This document shows positions 24,310-35,196 of a DNA stretch of 64,000 nt, piece after piece; position 1 is the first letter of the stretch; each line of letters starts with the position of its first letter. The stretch lies in NCBI GenBank assembly GCA_009760855.2, contig WPIO01000009.1:8331001-8395000 (forward strand), written 5' to 3'. A model generated the notes under the pieces. It saw only the letters and a list, made by a program, of their open reading frames with translations, did not search any database and had not been told where the DNA came from. The stretch comes from Cristatella mucedo (Eukaryota; Bryozoa; Phylactolaemata; Cristatellidae). A program made the translations under genes and the position numbers.

Positions 24310-24435
24310 ATTCATTCATGCTTCCTTTGCAGGGTATTTAAAATGCCGAGAAAGAGGTTTAGTTCTCACGGAGTGCAGCAACGATGTCTATTAATTATCA
24401 TTATCATTTCGTTCATCATTATAATCATTTCTACG
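24310..24435 (+). mobile_element. LINE-A 3' end fragment
   Basis: CTTCCTTTGCAGGGTATTTA, AAATGCCGAGAAAGAGGTTT and an ATT/ATC-rich tail correspond to the LINE-A terminus with point changes. Confidence 0.65.
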
Positions 24436-24875
24436 CCGACCAGATTTGTCTACCCTTCGCCCTTTCTGTCCATAGCTCCATATCCGACTCGAGACTGGTG
24501 CGGCAGTTTAGCTAGTACGAACGACCCAATCTAGGGCGGACCTGGTCGGTCAGTGTCAGTGCAGCTTTGCTCTCTGTCCGTTGATCAACCGAAGCCTTGC
24601 AGTTCCTTCATCAAAGGATACATACAGTTGGTGTTCTTAGACTTACTACCAATCTTACAGCCATATTCAAGACCAAATTTAGAGGTTAGCTGGCTTTTTC
24701 GGTAGCCCGGTCATTACCGAATTTGTGCAGTCTAGAAAGAACTTGAGAGCTAGTAAAATCTTTCATTAGCTAGCCACCACATTATGTAAACACATATATG
24801 CAAAGGTTGGCTCATCGGGCTGAGGTTTGGTGTCAGCGAAGAGCAACCGGTAGAAACGCAGGATACGATCATAAT
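24436..24875. other. No gene recognised
   Basis: Nothing identifiable. Confidence 0.3.
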
Positions 24876-24877
24876 AC

Positions 24878-25310
24878 ATTTGATAAAGCGTCCGCAGAGA
24901 ACTCAAAGCTCTTTCTAGGCGCTTTACAACTGCTGCAAAGGAAGCACGATCGAATGGTTAGCGGTAGCATGCTCAATAAACAACCAGAATAACATTGTTA
25001 GGGGTGACATACACAGGGTGAACATGCAATTATGGTTAGTGGCACTATGCAACAAGTGCCCACGAAAAAGCACATAAAGGACGAATCACAGGGACCCACT
25101 TAATGCTGTGGTGAATAAATGTTTTTAGTTTCTTTTTTAAACGTTGACAGGTCAGGAAATGTCGTGGCGCCGGTCAGGAGTGAGTTCCAGGCTTTGGGAG
25201 CATATTAACTAAAGGCAAGGTCTCCAAAGGGTTTGAGGTTTGTGTGAGGTAATGTTAGATTCCAAAAAGCGGGTGGAGCGATGCTTAACCTGGATGATGG
25301 GAATGTCAGT
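24878..25310 (-). mobile_element. LINE-A copy
   Basis: Plus-strand reading starts TTTGATAAAGCGTCCGCAGA and continues through AGCACGATCGAATGGTTAGC, GGTTAGGGGTGACAT-like text and GAGTTCCAGGCTTTGGGAGC, the C-terminal ORF codons of LINE-A in reverse. Confidence 0.85.
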
Positions 25311-25334
25311 ATTGGCCGGATCGATCAGCCTGGA

Positions 25335-26280
25335 AATATCTATGAGCTGCCTTCGACACTATTGATCACGATATTCTACTTCAACGATTGAAAACAACGA
25401 TCGTTTAAGGCAAACCCCTTAACCCTGGGTCAAACGAGAGATTTTATCCCGGTTGCAATTTACGACTTATTGATTAAACGACAAGGGCTTTATTATACCA
25501 CTAACATGGAAGCTGGAATGGCGAGATGCTCTGATTCCATTCTTGGCCTATACTTGGCTTCGCTACGAAGATCCTATATCAATCCTTCCTTGGTCTTTAC
25601 TTCTGGAGAAACTTGGCCAAGCTAAAAGCTAAGGTTTTATTTTTCACTCGGTGAAGGGATTCCTCCGAAGGGATTCCTTCAAATCGGCCATGGAACAACA
25701 AATAATTAAAAAGTCTGCGTTGGATTCCGAGGATATTGCGTAATATCTTCCAGTCAGCCTTCTTCATATTTGGCCAAGGATTCTAGAAAAACTGTCGTTA
25801 AACAGCTTGTGAAACACACTTATAAGAATGATTTTATCAGGAAATGTATTGTCAGAATTCAATCGATGTCATTCCACTGAAACTTCTAACCTTCTGGATA
25901 CATGGCATTTGAAGTTAGTATGGTGCGGTTACGCCATATAGCCAGGATCCCGCTCCATCTATTGGTAGCGTTCAACACTATTGATTGTAAGATGGTGTTT
26001 GCACGACTGACATCAAAGGTCGGTTTGGATGATGAGGCGACGGAGTGACTCGAATCGCACCTGCCGATCGTGTCCAGTCCGAGTGCTTGATCCGTTTCCG
26101 TTCTCCAATTATTATAAAGCCTCTTGAGAGGTCAATTCAGATCCACAGCATCATCGATGACTTCTATACCGACTATGCCCAGCTGCAGTTGGCATTCATG
26201 TCCTCAGAATTAGCCGCTTCGATTGCTAAACTGAATGCTTGCCTTGCAAGCTTTCGGTCCTTCACTAAATGATGACAAAA
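25335..26280 (+). mobile_element. Decayed LINE reverse-transcriptase region(s)
   Basis: Translation at about 25350-25395 gives AFDTIDHDILLQRLKTT, the RT motif A region. A second motif A (FNTIDCKMVFARLT) appears at about 25972, and the YADD-like block is worn to IIDDFYTDYAQLQLAF at about 26149-26197. Two motif A copies mean at least two fragments are joined or one was duplicated. Confidence 0.75.
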
Positions 26281-26464
26281 CTTAACTTTTTGTAGGAAAT
26301 CCTCAGCCTACGGCTGGGAATGTGATTGTTGTCTCTTAATTGAAGGCAAGTAGCGCGACCATCACAGGTAAATCACACCGACTCAAACGTGTAAAAGCTT
26401 AATTCAGGAAACCGGCCCTGCTGGTAGACATGGCGTTTGATCCCTGCTCGGGGTTAATAATGAT

Positions 26465-26522
26465 ACTAATAAAATTGTTATAGAGCCCTAAGAAATAATG
26501 TCTATATAGGCACTTAAGATAT
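26465..26522 (-). mobile_element. SINE-A tail fragment
   Basis: TTATAGAGCCCTAAGAAATA and TATAGGCACTTAAGAT match the shared tail. No tRNA-like head follows. Confidence 0.5.
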
Positions 26523-26669
26523 TCTGTACAGGAAGCCACGGACAATACGGCATGCGAGAGCGCCTTGTTGCGGGCAGTGGAACAGTGACACGCGTGAGCT
26601 TTTGCATGGTTGCCCGAACACAGCCTGCAGCCGGAGCAGTGTGTAAACTTTGCCAACAAACTCTTACCA

Positions 26670-26905
26670 AACTTTTTCAGCGGTCCTGAACTGCTGCTTC
26701 TATGCTACTCACTACCTCAACTGCTCTCCTAACTCTGCTATGCTTGCCACTTTCTCTTTGTTGCGTGAGACGAAGTCTGTTGGGTGCCGAATGCGTACCG
26801 AAAGCCACTTAGGCTGTGAGTGCGCTATACAAAACTCTCCTACGTAACACCCACATGGTCTTTATGACTTTGTGGAGTTACTGACGGAGATACATTACAT
26901 TACAA
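26670..26905 (+). mobile_element. LINE-B 3' fragment
   Basis: Translated FSAVLNCCFYATHYLNCSPN matches the same stretch in the 21636-22070 copy. Ends with GTGGAGTTACTGACGGAGAT and a TACATTACATTACA tail. Confidence 0.8.
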
Positions 26906-27495
26906 ACGGGTCCCACTGAGTGCCCTTAAATATGATCCTATTAGTGGTCAAGAAAATTGGGCCTTCGGCCGGAAGCAGAGGTGGGCCACTCATGGACAGT
27001 CCTGACCTTCCTACATGCCAGATAGGAAGGTAGGTCAGAACTTTCTTCCTACCTCCGGTTCTTTCTCCTTTGAAGATACACATCATGTAAGGACATCACT
27101 AGGATGGCCACGGCTTCAGACCATCTCTCAATGTAGCAGATTGAGTAGATATGCTTGATGCTCGATGGCGAATATCTAAATTCACAGCAAATGATACCGG
27201 TTTCCCTGCATAAATTTCTTTACTGGTAATGAACAGGCTTGACATGTCATGCATTTATGACGACTTGTTAACGTCATCGATTTCCACATGCTTGCTGCAA
27301 TTACAGGCCTTAGGTAGCCAGGCTGCTTGTGTGGTTAGCGCTCATATTTTCCGATCAAAAATGCATATAAGAAGTCTATCCTAGCTTGCCTGCGGTCGAC
27401 GGGAACCACCAAGCTCGACGTTCAGTTTCGAGATTTCCAGTCTTTTGAAAATCAAAATTTCACGTGCCTGACAGTTTGCTGCTTATTATAATGAT
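26906..27495. other. No gene recognised
   Basis: Mixed sequence without motif. An imperfect inverted repeat of GAAGGTAGG words occurs near 27010-27060. Confidence 0.3.
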
Positions 27496-27499
27496 GAAA

Positions 27500-28075
27500 A
27501 CAATGATGGGACATTTGCATGACACCCTCATTGAACTTCATCGCCATCTGGGCACTATACATATGATGCAAAGAAAGCACGTCAGTATGCTTCCTGGTAA
27601 CATGCACACAATCAGCACACAAGGGGCTATTCAAACGGACTCGGCAAATGTGGTGAGCAACAAGCGGGAGTGAGTGAGACTCGGGTTCTGGGAGTTGACA
27701 AGCTGGAGGCACTGTCTCCTGAGGATTTGGAGTTGGTTACAAGCAAAGCTTAACGACTCGAGTCAAAAGAGCTGGCTGTCCGGTGGCAAGCCTGATTAGG
27801 AAGATATGAAACAGGTAAGCTTGAGCAAGAGAATGAAGGGGCTTAAAAAGTGAGTCGCAAAACTCAATGGGGAGCCAGCACAAGTCGGCGAGCTGCCAAG
27901 TTTGGCATCACCTGAAAGCATTTTATTGCACAGGCATGAGGACCTGCCAATAGAGAGTTACACAAGTCGCGACGGGATGTCACAAATGTTTGGACCATCT
28001 TGGATGTGGTAACCCTGTCTGAGCAAGCAACATTTTTGCACTGCTTAATATGCAAACGTACTACATGCACATTCC
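27500..28075 (-). mobile_element. LINE-A copy, decayed
   Basis: Tail end ACACCCTCATTGAACTTCAT and GCAAAGAAAGCACGTCAG, later AAGTCGGCGAGCTGCC, TTATTGCACAGGCATGAGG and GGGATGTCACAAATG in LINE-A order. Confidence 0.65.
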
Positions 28076-28985
28076 AATACAAGCACCATAGCTGACAACC
28101 CAATACATTTTAGTCCTGCTTCATCCTGCTCTGCTCGGTGTAATTCATTCGTTATAAATCCCTGAAATTATATTTTAGAAGAAACTAATTTTAGGTCAGA
28201 ATCTGATCGTGTTAATCTTGGCAGATCGGAGCACTAATCGCTTATAACCCCGAACCTTTCGTAGCTAGTCATAATTCTTGGCACGCCGAGCTTATGCTGA
28301 CTGAGCCCAAGAGACCAGATCTTTAATTTGCAAGAGAGTCGATTATGAGTCTAAAAAGACATGAAGGGTCACAAGCCAACTGGCACATCCCTGTGGATCG
28401 GTGGATGTGAGACTCAGCCCTGCAGATCCCCCTTCTGAAGGTGTTTGGCACATGAGTAGGCATTGCCATTTTATCATAGCTGATTTGGCAATAAGGCTGG
28501 GTCTCAATCTAGCTGTAAGGTGCTCTGACTTCAAGACTCGTGTTGCGACCTGGAGTCCTGACGCAGGCAATTGCTGATTTCCTATTGCAAAGCAGTGAAA
28601 ACCGCTAAGTTTGTTCTGCTCTAGCCCAACAATGCTCTATTTCTGTATACTGCTCAGATGCACGAATTTCACGGATAGAGCAGATATTGTAGCCTCTGCT
28701 GCTCATTGATTAGCGATCTGAGAAATCGATGGCTACACGTTGGCATCTTGCGAGTGAGTTTTCTGCTCTTAGCAAACACATAGCAGGCTCGAAATGCTAT
28801 GCAACGAAGGCACCGAACACTAGTAAAGAAATCAGCGTTCCCCAGAACCGCCGAGATCCATTTCAAAGGCTGCTGACGTCATTAACATGAGTGCGTCCAC
28901 ACTGAGGCTGGCTTCAGCACTGCTGGAAACCAGAACGCTTTACAGGATACGGCTACTCATACGGGTACCAAGCGTAAATAATAAT
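28076..28985. other. No gene recognised
   Basis: Unique-looking sequence downstream of SAP18. No motif-bearing frame. Confidence 0.3.
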
Positions 28986-28989
28986 AACA

Positions 28990-29060
28990 AAAGCAGGTAC
29001 ATGCGCACAAAAAAAGGATCACAAAGCCCGCCAAATGCTGTAATAAACAGGTACATACCA
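28990..29060 (-). mobile_element. LINE-A fragment
   Basis: Short match to the LINE-A CACATAAAGGACGAATCACA / AATGCTGTCATAAATAG stretch, here with an A-rich expansion. Confidence 0.5.
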
Positions 29061-29161
29061 CAGTCTTGCAATGATGTACACAAATATGAATGTGCTAGCT
29101 TCTGGTATAGTATTACTGAAGAAGTAACGAATTCCAAGGACATAGCAGCAAATAAACCTGC

Positions 29162-29167
29162 TTTATT
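29162..29167 (-). terminator. SAP18 polyadenylation signal
   Basis: AATAAA on the minus strand 110 nt downstream of the SAP18 stop codon, in AT-rich sequence. Confidence 0.75.
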
Positions 29168-29277
29168 TGAATATATCTAAAAAGTAACCATTACATCACC
29201 ACTAACAATGTTTGTACACTTTATACATTCGGATGTTCATGTGCACTAGGCCTAGCAGATTTTGTAACCACACATTT

Positions 29278-29411
29278 TTAATAAGGACGCGGCCTGCGGT
29301 TGCCCACTCCGTTATTGCCACCTCTTGGAGGAGTAATAGCAATGCTCAAATAGTCACCAATCTGGAACTTCTTAGCCGCCAATGTGACACTATCGTCAGC
29401 ACCTTTTTTAC
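29278..29411 (-). CDS. SAP18: SAP18 exon 4 (residues 112-155 and stop)
   Basis: Acceptor GACGTTTTGTAG, then GT completing Gly112, KKGADDSVTL and FQIGDYLSIAITPP, stop TAA at 29280-29278. Confidence 0.95.
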
Positions 29412-32400
29412 CTACAAAACGTCCAGTGGCTCGCTCATGCAGGCCGTGCTGCTGACACTCCGGTATACAACACCAAGACGCCGGCCTATCTTACCACTGC
29501 ATGTACTGCCGATTTCCCGCATCCGAAAAATTGGAGCCCTCGAGTCTGGAAAGACTACCGAAAAGTCAAAGAATGTGCCGCGTCGACGAGCATCCGGGTT
29601 AACTTCCTTAACAAGGCTGCTGAGCTCCTTCAGAGTAGCATCCATCCTGCAGGAATTTATATATACCAATTTACTGACCAATACGACACAGTGACAGTAT
29701 CACAGTGGCTCGCCGCCAACAGTGAGCTCGCGAACTACTGAGAGTGTGAATATGGCAGCCTAGGACGGCCTTAACCATGTATAGATAGATAGGCCTAGCT
29801 ACTTTAGTGCAGAGAAGGATTTGAAGGAACGCCAACCTTTTATAAAACATGTTTTCGCATAGGCACAAGACATCAAGCCTGTATAGATCTTCTAGGTCAA
29901 CCCAAGTACTTGAATTAATTCAACATAGACTATTCTACTCAAGTCGGTTTACTGAGCCCCTTACTTATGAGCACAAGAGAAAGAACCTGTGGGTCTGGTC
30001 ATGATTTCTTCAAGAGGCCCACACTTGCCCCCCCCCCCGAGGGACACCATCATGTTTGTTCGAAGATCCTGACCAGGCTTAGTAATGACGAAACGCTCTT
30101 CTCAATAATGCAAGACAAATGCCACATATTTTAACGAGAGGCGGATTAAAGTTCAGTTATAGCCAATGAACAATCCAGGCAGTTAAACTAACATCCTAAT
30201 AAGCTAAATAGTTGAATATGTTTAGAGATTTCCTCAGCACCGTGGTCTGGGAAAAAGTACCAGTACATGGCATGAACGAGAAACCCGAATGACCTTAATA
30301 AAAGCTAATGACTTAAGCGATTCTACCGGGTTAGCGATGCAGGATCACCACTACTTGGAGCTAATAGGGTTAGCTAAATAGGTTATAAGTTAGTTAAATA
30401 AATAAAATAAATAAATAACTAAATAAAAATAAATAAATAAATAAAAACCAATACTTGGAGCTAAAAAGGTGTTACGACATAAAGGCAAACTAATGTCAGC
30501 ATATTTATGACAGAGGGTTTGTCCTCATCCAGCCGTCGAGAGTATTTGCCAAGCTCAACTGACAAACATTTAACCAAATGCAACAATAACTGCAAGTGTT
30601 TCGGAAATGTCCAGCATTTCCATAACCATCTCCTGAATCCACAGACAACAATTGAAAGGTTATTGAATTAAGAAGTAAAGGGAATATTTAGAGTAAGCTC
30701 TTGAAACGACCACTACGATCTAGGGCATGTACTCGCGGTTAGTGGTGATCGTAAGCACCCACCATAGTAAGGTGCTATCAGTCTCTAAACGTCGATCGCC
30801 ACCACCCATCGACGTTTAATTACTCAGAGCTGACTCACTGGCCATTTACAGACTAAAAACATTCATTGCAACTCGCATGCTATAGTAGTTTGCTGCTGAC
30901 CAGCATTGACAAATTAATAATGAACTATGTACTTCGTGATTAGACGAACTATGTACCTCTTGATAGTCATCGTGGTACCACTAGTGTGTTCACTTGCTCA
31001 TTCTGGCTGTTGCTAAGGAGTTGCAAATTTACTGCACACGCCCCTATCAATTCAGTAGCTGGACCAAGCTGAGGCTAAAATAAATCGCTGACCAATGTGG
31101 ACCACACCGGAGGCCGTGCACGCAAGTTAAATCGCCGACAGATTGACAGCCAGCACCTGGCCTGTGGCCACATCGAGTTACCTCCCCACCCCAGTAGTCA
31201 ACATATTTCAACATATGCTGCTGCATTCTCTTATGCTTGTCCAATATGACCACTTAGGGACACTGTGCAAATGAATTATATAATTCATTTGCACAGTGCC
31301 CCTAAGAGTTCTTAAATCTAATCAGGTGTTTCACATATGCCAGAAGGCCCGAGCCGACGATCTCAGCCATCAAATACATTCTTCTTCACCTCGGTAGTGG
31401 CCAGCACCTTAACCACTGAGCCAAACCAGCACAGCCACTTGAATAATAAAAATAATACACTTGATTAAACGCCCTCAGAGAACTCGATCTCTTTCTAGGC
31501 GCTTTAAATTTGCTGCAAAGGAAACACGATCGAATGGTTAGTGGTAGCATGCTTGGTAAACAACACGACTAACATGGTTAGGAGTGACATGCACAGGGTC
31601 AGCATGCAAGTGTGGCTATTGGCAGCATGCAGCATCAGCATGCATAAGCACATAAAGAACGAATCGCAGGGACCCATTAAATGCTGTCATAAATAGGTGC
31701 GTTTTTTAAGTTCTTTTTAAATGCGGTCAAGTCGGGGGATGTCGTGATGCAAGTCGGGAGTGAGTTCCAGGCTTTGGGAGCATACGAACTAAAGGCACGG
31801 CTTCAAAGGATTTGAGGTTTGCATGAGGTATAGGTAAACAGTTAGATTCCGAACAGCAGGTGGTACGATGCTTAGCCTGGTGGAGCAGTAGATCTGATAG
31901 GTAGGCTTGAGCCAAAGAATGAAGTGACCTAAAAGTGAGCGACAAAACCTTGAAGTCGATCCGTTGCTTGACTGGTAGCCAGTGCAGGTGGACGAGAAGT
32001 GGTGTCATGTAGCAACTGCGACCTTCACGACACTTGAAAGCCTCTGTGAACAAATACCGTAATACTATTATAATACTGATAATTACTGTTAAGCAACCCA
32101 CCATTCAGCTACTCTCTATTTTTAAATATGCACCGGCAGTATGGCAGGTGTTGGGTTGGTAAACAAGAGTAGTGGTTATATCCAACTCAGTCCACTAAAA
32201 TACAGCACCTCCTGGACATGAGGCCGCACAGGAACGTCTCGTTGTCTGGTGCCTAATGACACTGTGCGGTGGCGTACCCATGGTAAAGTGCTACCGGTCA
32301 ACCGATTCAGTCAACCAATTCCTCATTTACAAAAATGCTGAATAGCCACAGAGGCTGTCACCCTGCTTGCAGTGGGCAGCAGAGAATTGCCTGCTGCATG

Positions 32401-35196
32401 ACTTAACTCCACGACCACGTGGTAGTGGTGAAGTACAAGCATCTTATCCCAAGGCAAAGAGATAGGCCAATATTTTTACATTGTTCCATCTTACGACATA
32501 TTTGGACTAGGACCAAAGAGACAGGAATCGGTAGACCTATTACTAACAGAAGTTCCTACCATAACCATATGATCCCTTGATGCCAGAACATTGCCAAGAT
32601 GACAAAAAAAATTTACTCACCAAGTGTAGATCTGCAGTTCATTCGATGGTGCATTGCCCCGAGAATATTCAGATGTGGAATAATGACGACCAGTATTGCA
32701 GAAGACTCTCAGTAATAATGGGCATACCTGAGAAAAGTGATCACACATAATATGCTTAAGGCAGATGGTAAGTAAGGAGAAAATTATGAGCAAAAAGCTT
32801 TTGAATTCAATCCATTCAATAATTTCTACGACTCTAACCCCGCCACCCTCTAGACTGGCACACACAAATTTGCACAGGGTGGCACGTGGGCCGTGATAGC
32901 CCAGGAGGTAAGGTTTTCTCTTCACGACAGAAGTCGTGGGTTCGAATCATGCAGTGGGCCATCCCGTATTGCCAACTCAAGTGGTGGTGAAAGCCGTTTA
33001 GGGCTATTCTGCCACTTCACAAATGAGCCTGTTAAATAAGCTAATACGATGCCTTAAGGCAGGATGTCTAGAAAACAGTTATAACATTGGTCCAACAATC
33101 AAATATTTGTTTAGGGTACTTTTCTAAAGACAAGCACATTAGCTTATTTATGTGCTTCTGCTTGCTGACACTGTGCATGCTGCCATTAACCAGACTTGCA
33201 TGCTGACCCTGTGCATGTCATCCTAAACCATGTTATTCTTGTTGCTTATCGAGCATGCTAACACTAACCATCCGATCGTGTTTCCTTTGGAGCAAATGTA
33301 AAGTGCCTAGAAAGAAATCGAGTTCTCTGAGGGTGCTTTATCGAGTGTGTTATTATTACTAGAAATGGGGTAAGGAGCTCTGTCGACTTCCACATTAAAG
33401 AAAAAACGATTATGCAAACTATGTCTAAGCCGGATGTTAACTAGAAGCAATATATCTACAAATAAATTGACCGGATCTCTGCATCGTTAGTTACTTTCAT
33501 CCTAACTTGTTGAACCGTGATAGATCCAGAGGTACATGCTTGTGACCTTTTACACAGCTTCATTTTCAATATAGCTTTTGCCCTGTAAATTCCATAGCTC
33601 GGTCAATACTTCGCGGATAAGAGTCAAATTTGAATTCAGCTTTGCTTGCACATTGGGCTAGTTTATTTCTGATTTCGGTTGGATAAGTTTTGCCACACTT
33701 GTCCATGATTGCAGAAAATAAAGCTCCAGAGTAGTTGATGACATTTGATATTGATGACAGATGATATCAGATTAGCACAAGTTAGACAATCGGTGGCAGT
33801 TCGGGTGTATTCAGTGATGAGGGATCGTGGACCAGGTAGTTTCGATAGAGGAAATTCAACGAGCAGTTACGGACAAGGAAGGAGCTCGGATTACTTGTTC
33901 AAGGCTAGCTGCCAGACTCTGCGAATGGAGGCTCCCAATCGTCTGCTGCTCCAAGGAAATGAGGGTATAGGCCACCAAGACAGACCAGTTGCTCGCCACA
34001 CCTAGTTTGGCCCATGGATGATGACCAAGGTCAAGGCGCTCGCCTTTGACGACCGAGGTGGTGGACTCAATCCCTGCAACATTTGTGAAGCGCCTGGATA
34101 GGGATTTAGTTCTCTTCAGGTGTTACACAAATAAATTTTATTTATTTATACTGCACTGACTGCAAGTATAATGAATAAAGAACAGACCTACACCGCTTCT
34201 TTGTGGAACATGATGCTATTTCAACACATAAGAGCTCTGCTGCATTTCTCACAGCCAGCCTTTTCAAAGCTTGCCGGCACCGTTTGTCTGTTTTGCTGTT
34301 AAGAACGGCACAGCAAGCGTTTGACAAGCTCCAAACATGCCCTTTCTTCAGTTTCTTATCAAAGACGGTTTGGTTGTTAAATGAACAATCTGCAAGGTCT
34401 GGTCTCGTAATTAATGTAACGTTGCCCGGCAACAAAATTAAATGATCAGCCCGACACACCAATCAAATGCAAAAAAAGCAGGCACCTCCTTCCAGTCTCA
34501 CAACACTTACATCGTATGGTGTCTAAAAGGCAGAAGACGGCATAACTTTGAATACTGGAAAGCGACAGCATTTCAAATAGCTCAATTGATGCATGCACCT
34601 TAATCGTCCTTAATTTGACAAAAGCAGCCGAGTACTCGTGTGCAATCTCAGCACAACGGCTTAGGTCGGCCCGTGGTAGCTGGAGGATGTGCACATGCGT
34701 AGTAGGATGCACAAAAGCTATGGTCAGTCAAGATAATCTGACCGAGCCACATAACCGTAAGCTGAGCGCTACCGAGACTACCGGATGTCGGGGCTTGCTG
34801 CTGCGGGCCCAGGGAGTCGCAGGCGAACGACAGCCTCAGCCGGCGGCAAAACGCAAGCCACGATTACAGCGCCACCAGGTAAGAATATAACCGAGAATAA
34901 AATTATTAAAATTCTGTGAGCTCTAGGTGACAAAAGGCACTAAATTCGCCCACCGGCGTCACGCTCAGGATCCCGGTCAATGCGCTAATGATCCAATGGC
35001 AGCAGAACTCGGTGGACAACTTGGTTGTATTTATACAAGCATAAAAAGGCAGCAATATAGCAGCAGTTAGTCAGAACCTACGGCCTTTTCCGAACCACAA
35101 CGCGGACATGTGCTGCCTTACTTTTTCGCGATCTATAGTTTTCTCCGGCGTCTTTCTTTCCTCGTTATTGACAGCCGTAACAGCGGATGCAGCCAT
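29278..35196 (-). CDS. SAP18: SAP18 (Sin3A-associated protein, 18 kDa), complete gene, 4 exons
   Basis: Join of 35196-35122, 32727-32621, 29646-29495 and 29411-29278 gives 155 aa (human protein about 153). All introns are GT/AG: 2394, 2974 and 83 nt, with phases 0, 2 and 1. Family blocks in order: TPEKTIDREK (16-25), CPLLLRVF (27-34), NELQIYTW (54-61), MDATLKELSSLVKEV (62-76), REIGST (104-109), FQIGDYLSIAITPP (127-140) and the Arg/Pro end RRPRPY. Known role: a ubiquitin-like-fold nuclear protein that links the Sin3-HDAC corepressor to DNA-bound factors and, with RNPS1 and Acinus, forms the ASAP complex on the exon junction complex. The conserved core is intact and no frameshift is needed, so it is probably functional. 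Introns hold LINE-A and SINE copies. A TGACGTGA (CRE-like) word lies about 8 bp upstream of the ATG. Confidence 0.95.
29495..29646 (-). CDS. SAP18: SAP18 exon 3 (residues 61-112)
   Basis: Acceptor TTCCTGCAG, then G completing Trp61 and ATGGATGCTACT. Ends TGCAGTG with donor GTAAGA. Reading through the 83-nt intron gives a false 25-residue tail and a stop, so intron retention would remove the conserved C-terminus. Confidence 0.95.
29690..31250. other. SAP18 intron 2 sequence, no gene
   Basis: A C-run near 30030-30040 and a (TAAA)n stretch at about 30393-30446. Nothing else recognisable. Confidence 0.4.
31253..31308. repeat. Inverted repeat formed by two SINE-A tails
   Basis: Arms of about 28 bp (31253-31280 and 31281-31308, centre TTATATAA) differ at one or two positions. 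The right arm is the 3' tail of the SINE-A copy that follows. The left arm is the same tail in opposite orientation, cut off at CACTTAGGG. Confidence 0.85.
31281..31432 (-). mobile_element. SINE-A copy
   Basis: Tail TTTGCACAGTGCCCCTAAGA, then AATCAGGTGTTTCACATATG, head GGCCCGAGCCGACGATCTCA, ending near TTAACCACTGAGCCAAACC (reverse of the tRNA A-box arm). Confidence 0.85.
31440..32060 (-). mobile_element. LINE-A copy in SAP18 intron 2
   Basis: Full 3' portion: tail with GCCCTCAGAGAACTCGATCT, 3' UTR, and C-terminal ORF giving RQAYLSDLLLHQAKH..., ESNCLP and NLKSFEAVPLVRML. In the same orientation as SAP18. Confidence 0.88.
32340..32455 (-). mobile_element. SINE-B copy, degenerate
   Basis: AATAGCCACAGAGGCTGTCA, CTTGCAGTGGGCAGCAGAGA and a worn B-box arm, as in the reverse complement of SINE-B. 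Confidence 0.55.
32621..32727 (-). CDS. SAP18: SAP18 exon 2 (residues 26-61)
   Basis: Acceptor ACTTTTCTCAG (AG at 32729-32728) and donor GTGAGT (32620-32615), which splits the Trp61 codon after TG. Confidence 0.95.
32885..33050 (+). mobile_element. SINE-B copy in SAP18 intron 1
   Basis: GGGCCGTGATAGCCCAGGAG (A-box arm), GTCGTGGGTTCGAATCATGC (B-box arm), then body GTGGTGGTGAAAGCCGTTTA and end AATGAGCCTGTTAAATAAGC. Confidence 0.82.
33125..33365 (+). mobile_element. LINE-A 3' end copy
   Basis: CATGCTGACCCTGTGCATGT, ACCATCCGATCGTGTTTCCT, terminus AAAGTGCCTAGAAAGAAATC and GAGGGTGCTTTATCGAGTG with ATT tail. Opposite to SAP18. Confidence 0.85.
34005..34145 (+). mobile_element. SINE-A copy
   Basis: Head GTTTGGCCCATGG..., B-box arm worn (GGTGGTGGACTCAATCCCTG), tail TGAAGCGCCTGGATAGGGAT and TTCTCTTCAGGTGTTACACA. 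Confidence 0.75.
34511..34717 (-). CDS. Unidentified candidate exon inside SAP18 intron 1
   Basis: A 207-nt open stretch bounded by an acceptor-like TGACTGACCATAG and a strong donor GTAAGT (34510-34505). It encodes 68 whole codons with protein-like composition: FVHPTTHVHILQLPR, SRCAEIAHEYSAAFVKL, KVHASIELFEMLSLSS, AVFCLLDT. I do not recognise the family. It could be part of a gene nested in the SAP18 intron, an unused or alternative SAP18 exon, or a gene relic. A further minus-strand frame at 34142-34462 lies just downstream. Its neighbouring plus-strand candidate (34720-34878) abuts it and both cannot easily be real. Confidence 0.35.
34720..34878 (+). CDS. Unidentified candidate first exon, antisense to SAP18
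   Basis: ATG (AGCTATGG context) with 53 open codons ending in CAG and a clean donor GTAAGA at 34879. Composition: Arg/Gln/Lys-rich end (AAKRKPRLQRHQ). No downstream partner exon was found and no domain is recognised. Confidence 0.2.
35122..35196 (-). CDS. SAP18: SAP18 exon 1 (residues 1-25)
   Basis: ATG at 35196-35194 in a good context (AACATGG), 25 codons, then donor GTAAGG (35121-35116), phase 0. The start is supported by the PEKTIDREK ending that directly precedes the conserved CPLLLRVF in the family. Confidence 0.93.

Noticed and set aside
29212-29694. 160-residue plus-strand open frame over the SAP18 3' exons
   Set aside because: Antisense shadow of SAP18 exons 3 and 4. No motif of its own.
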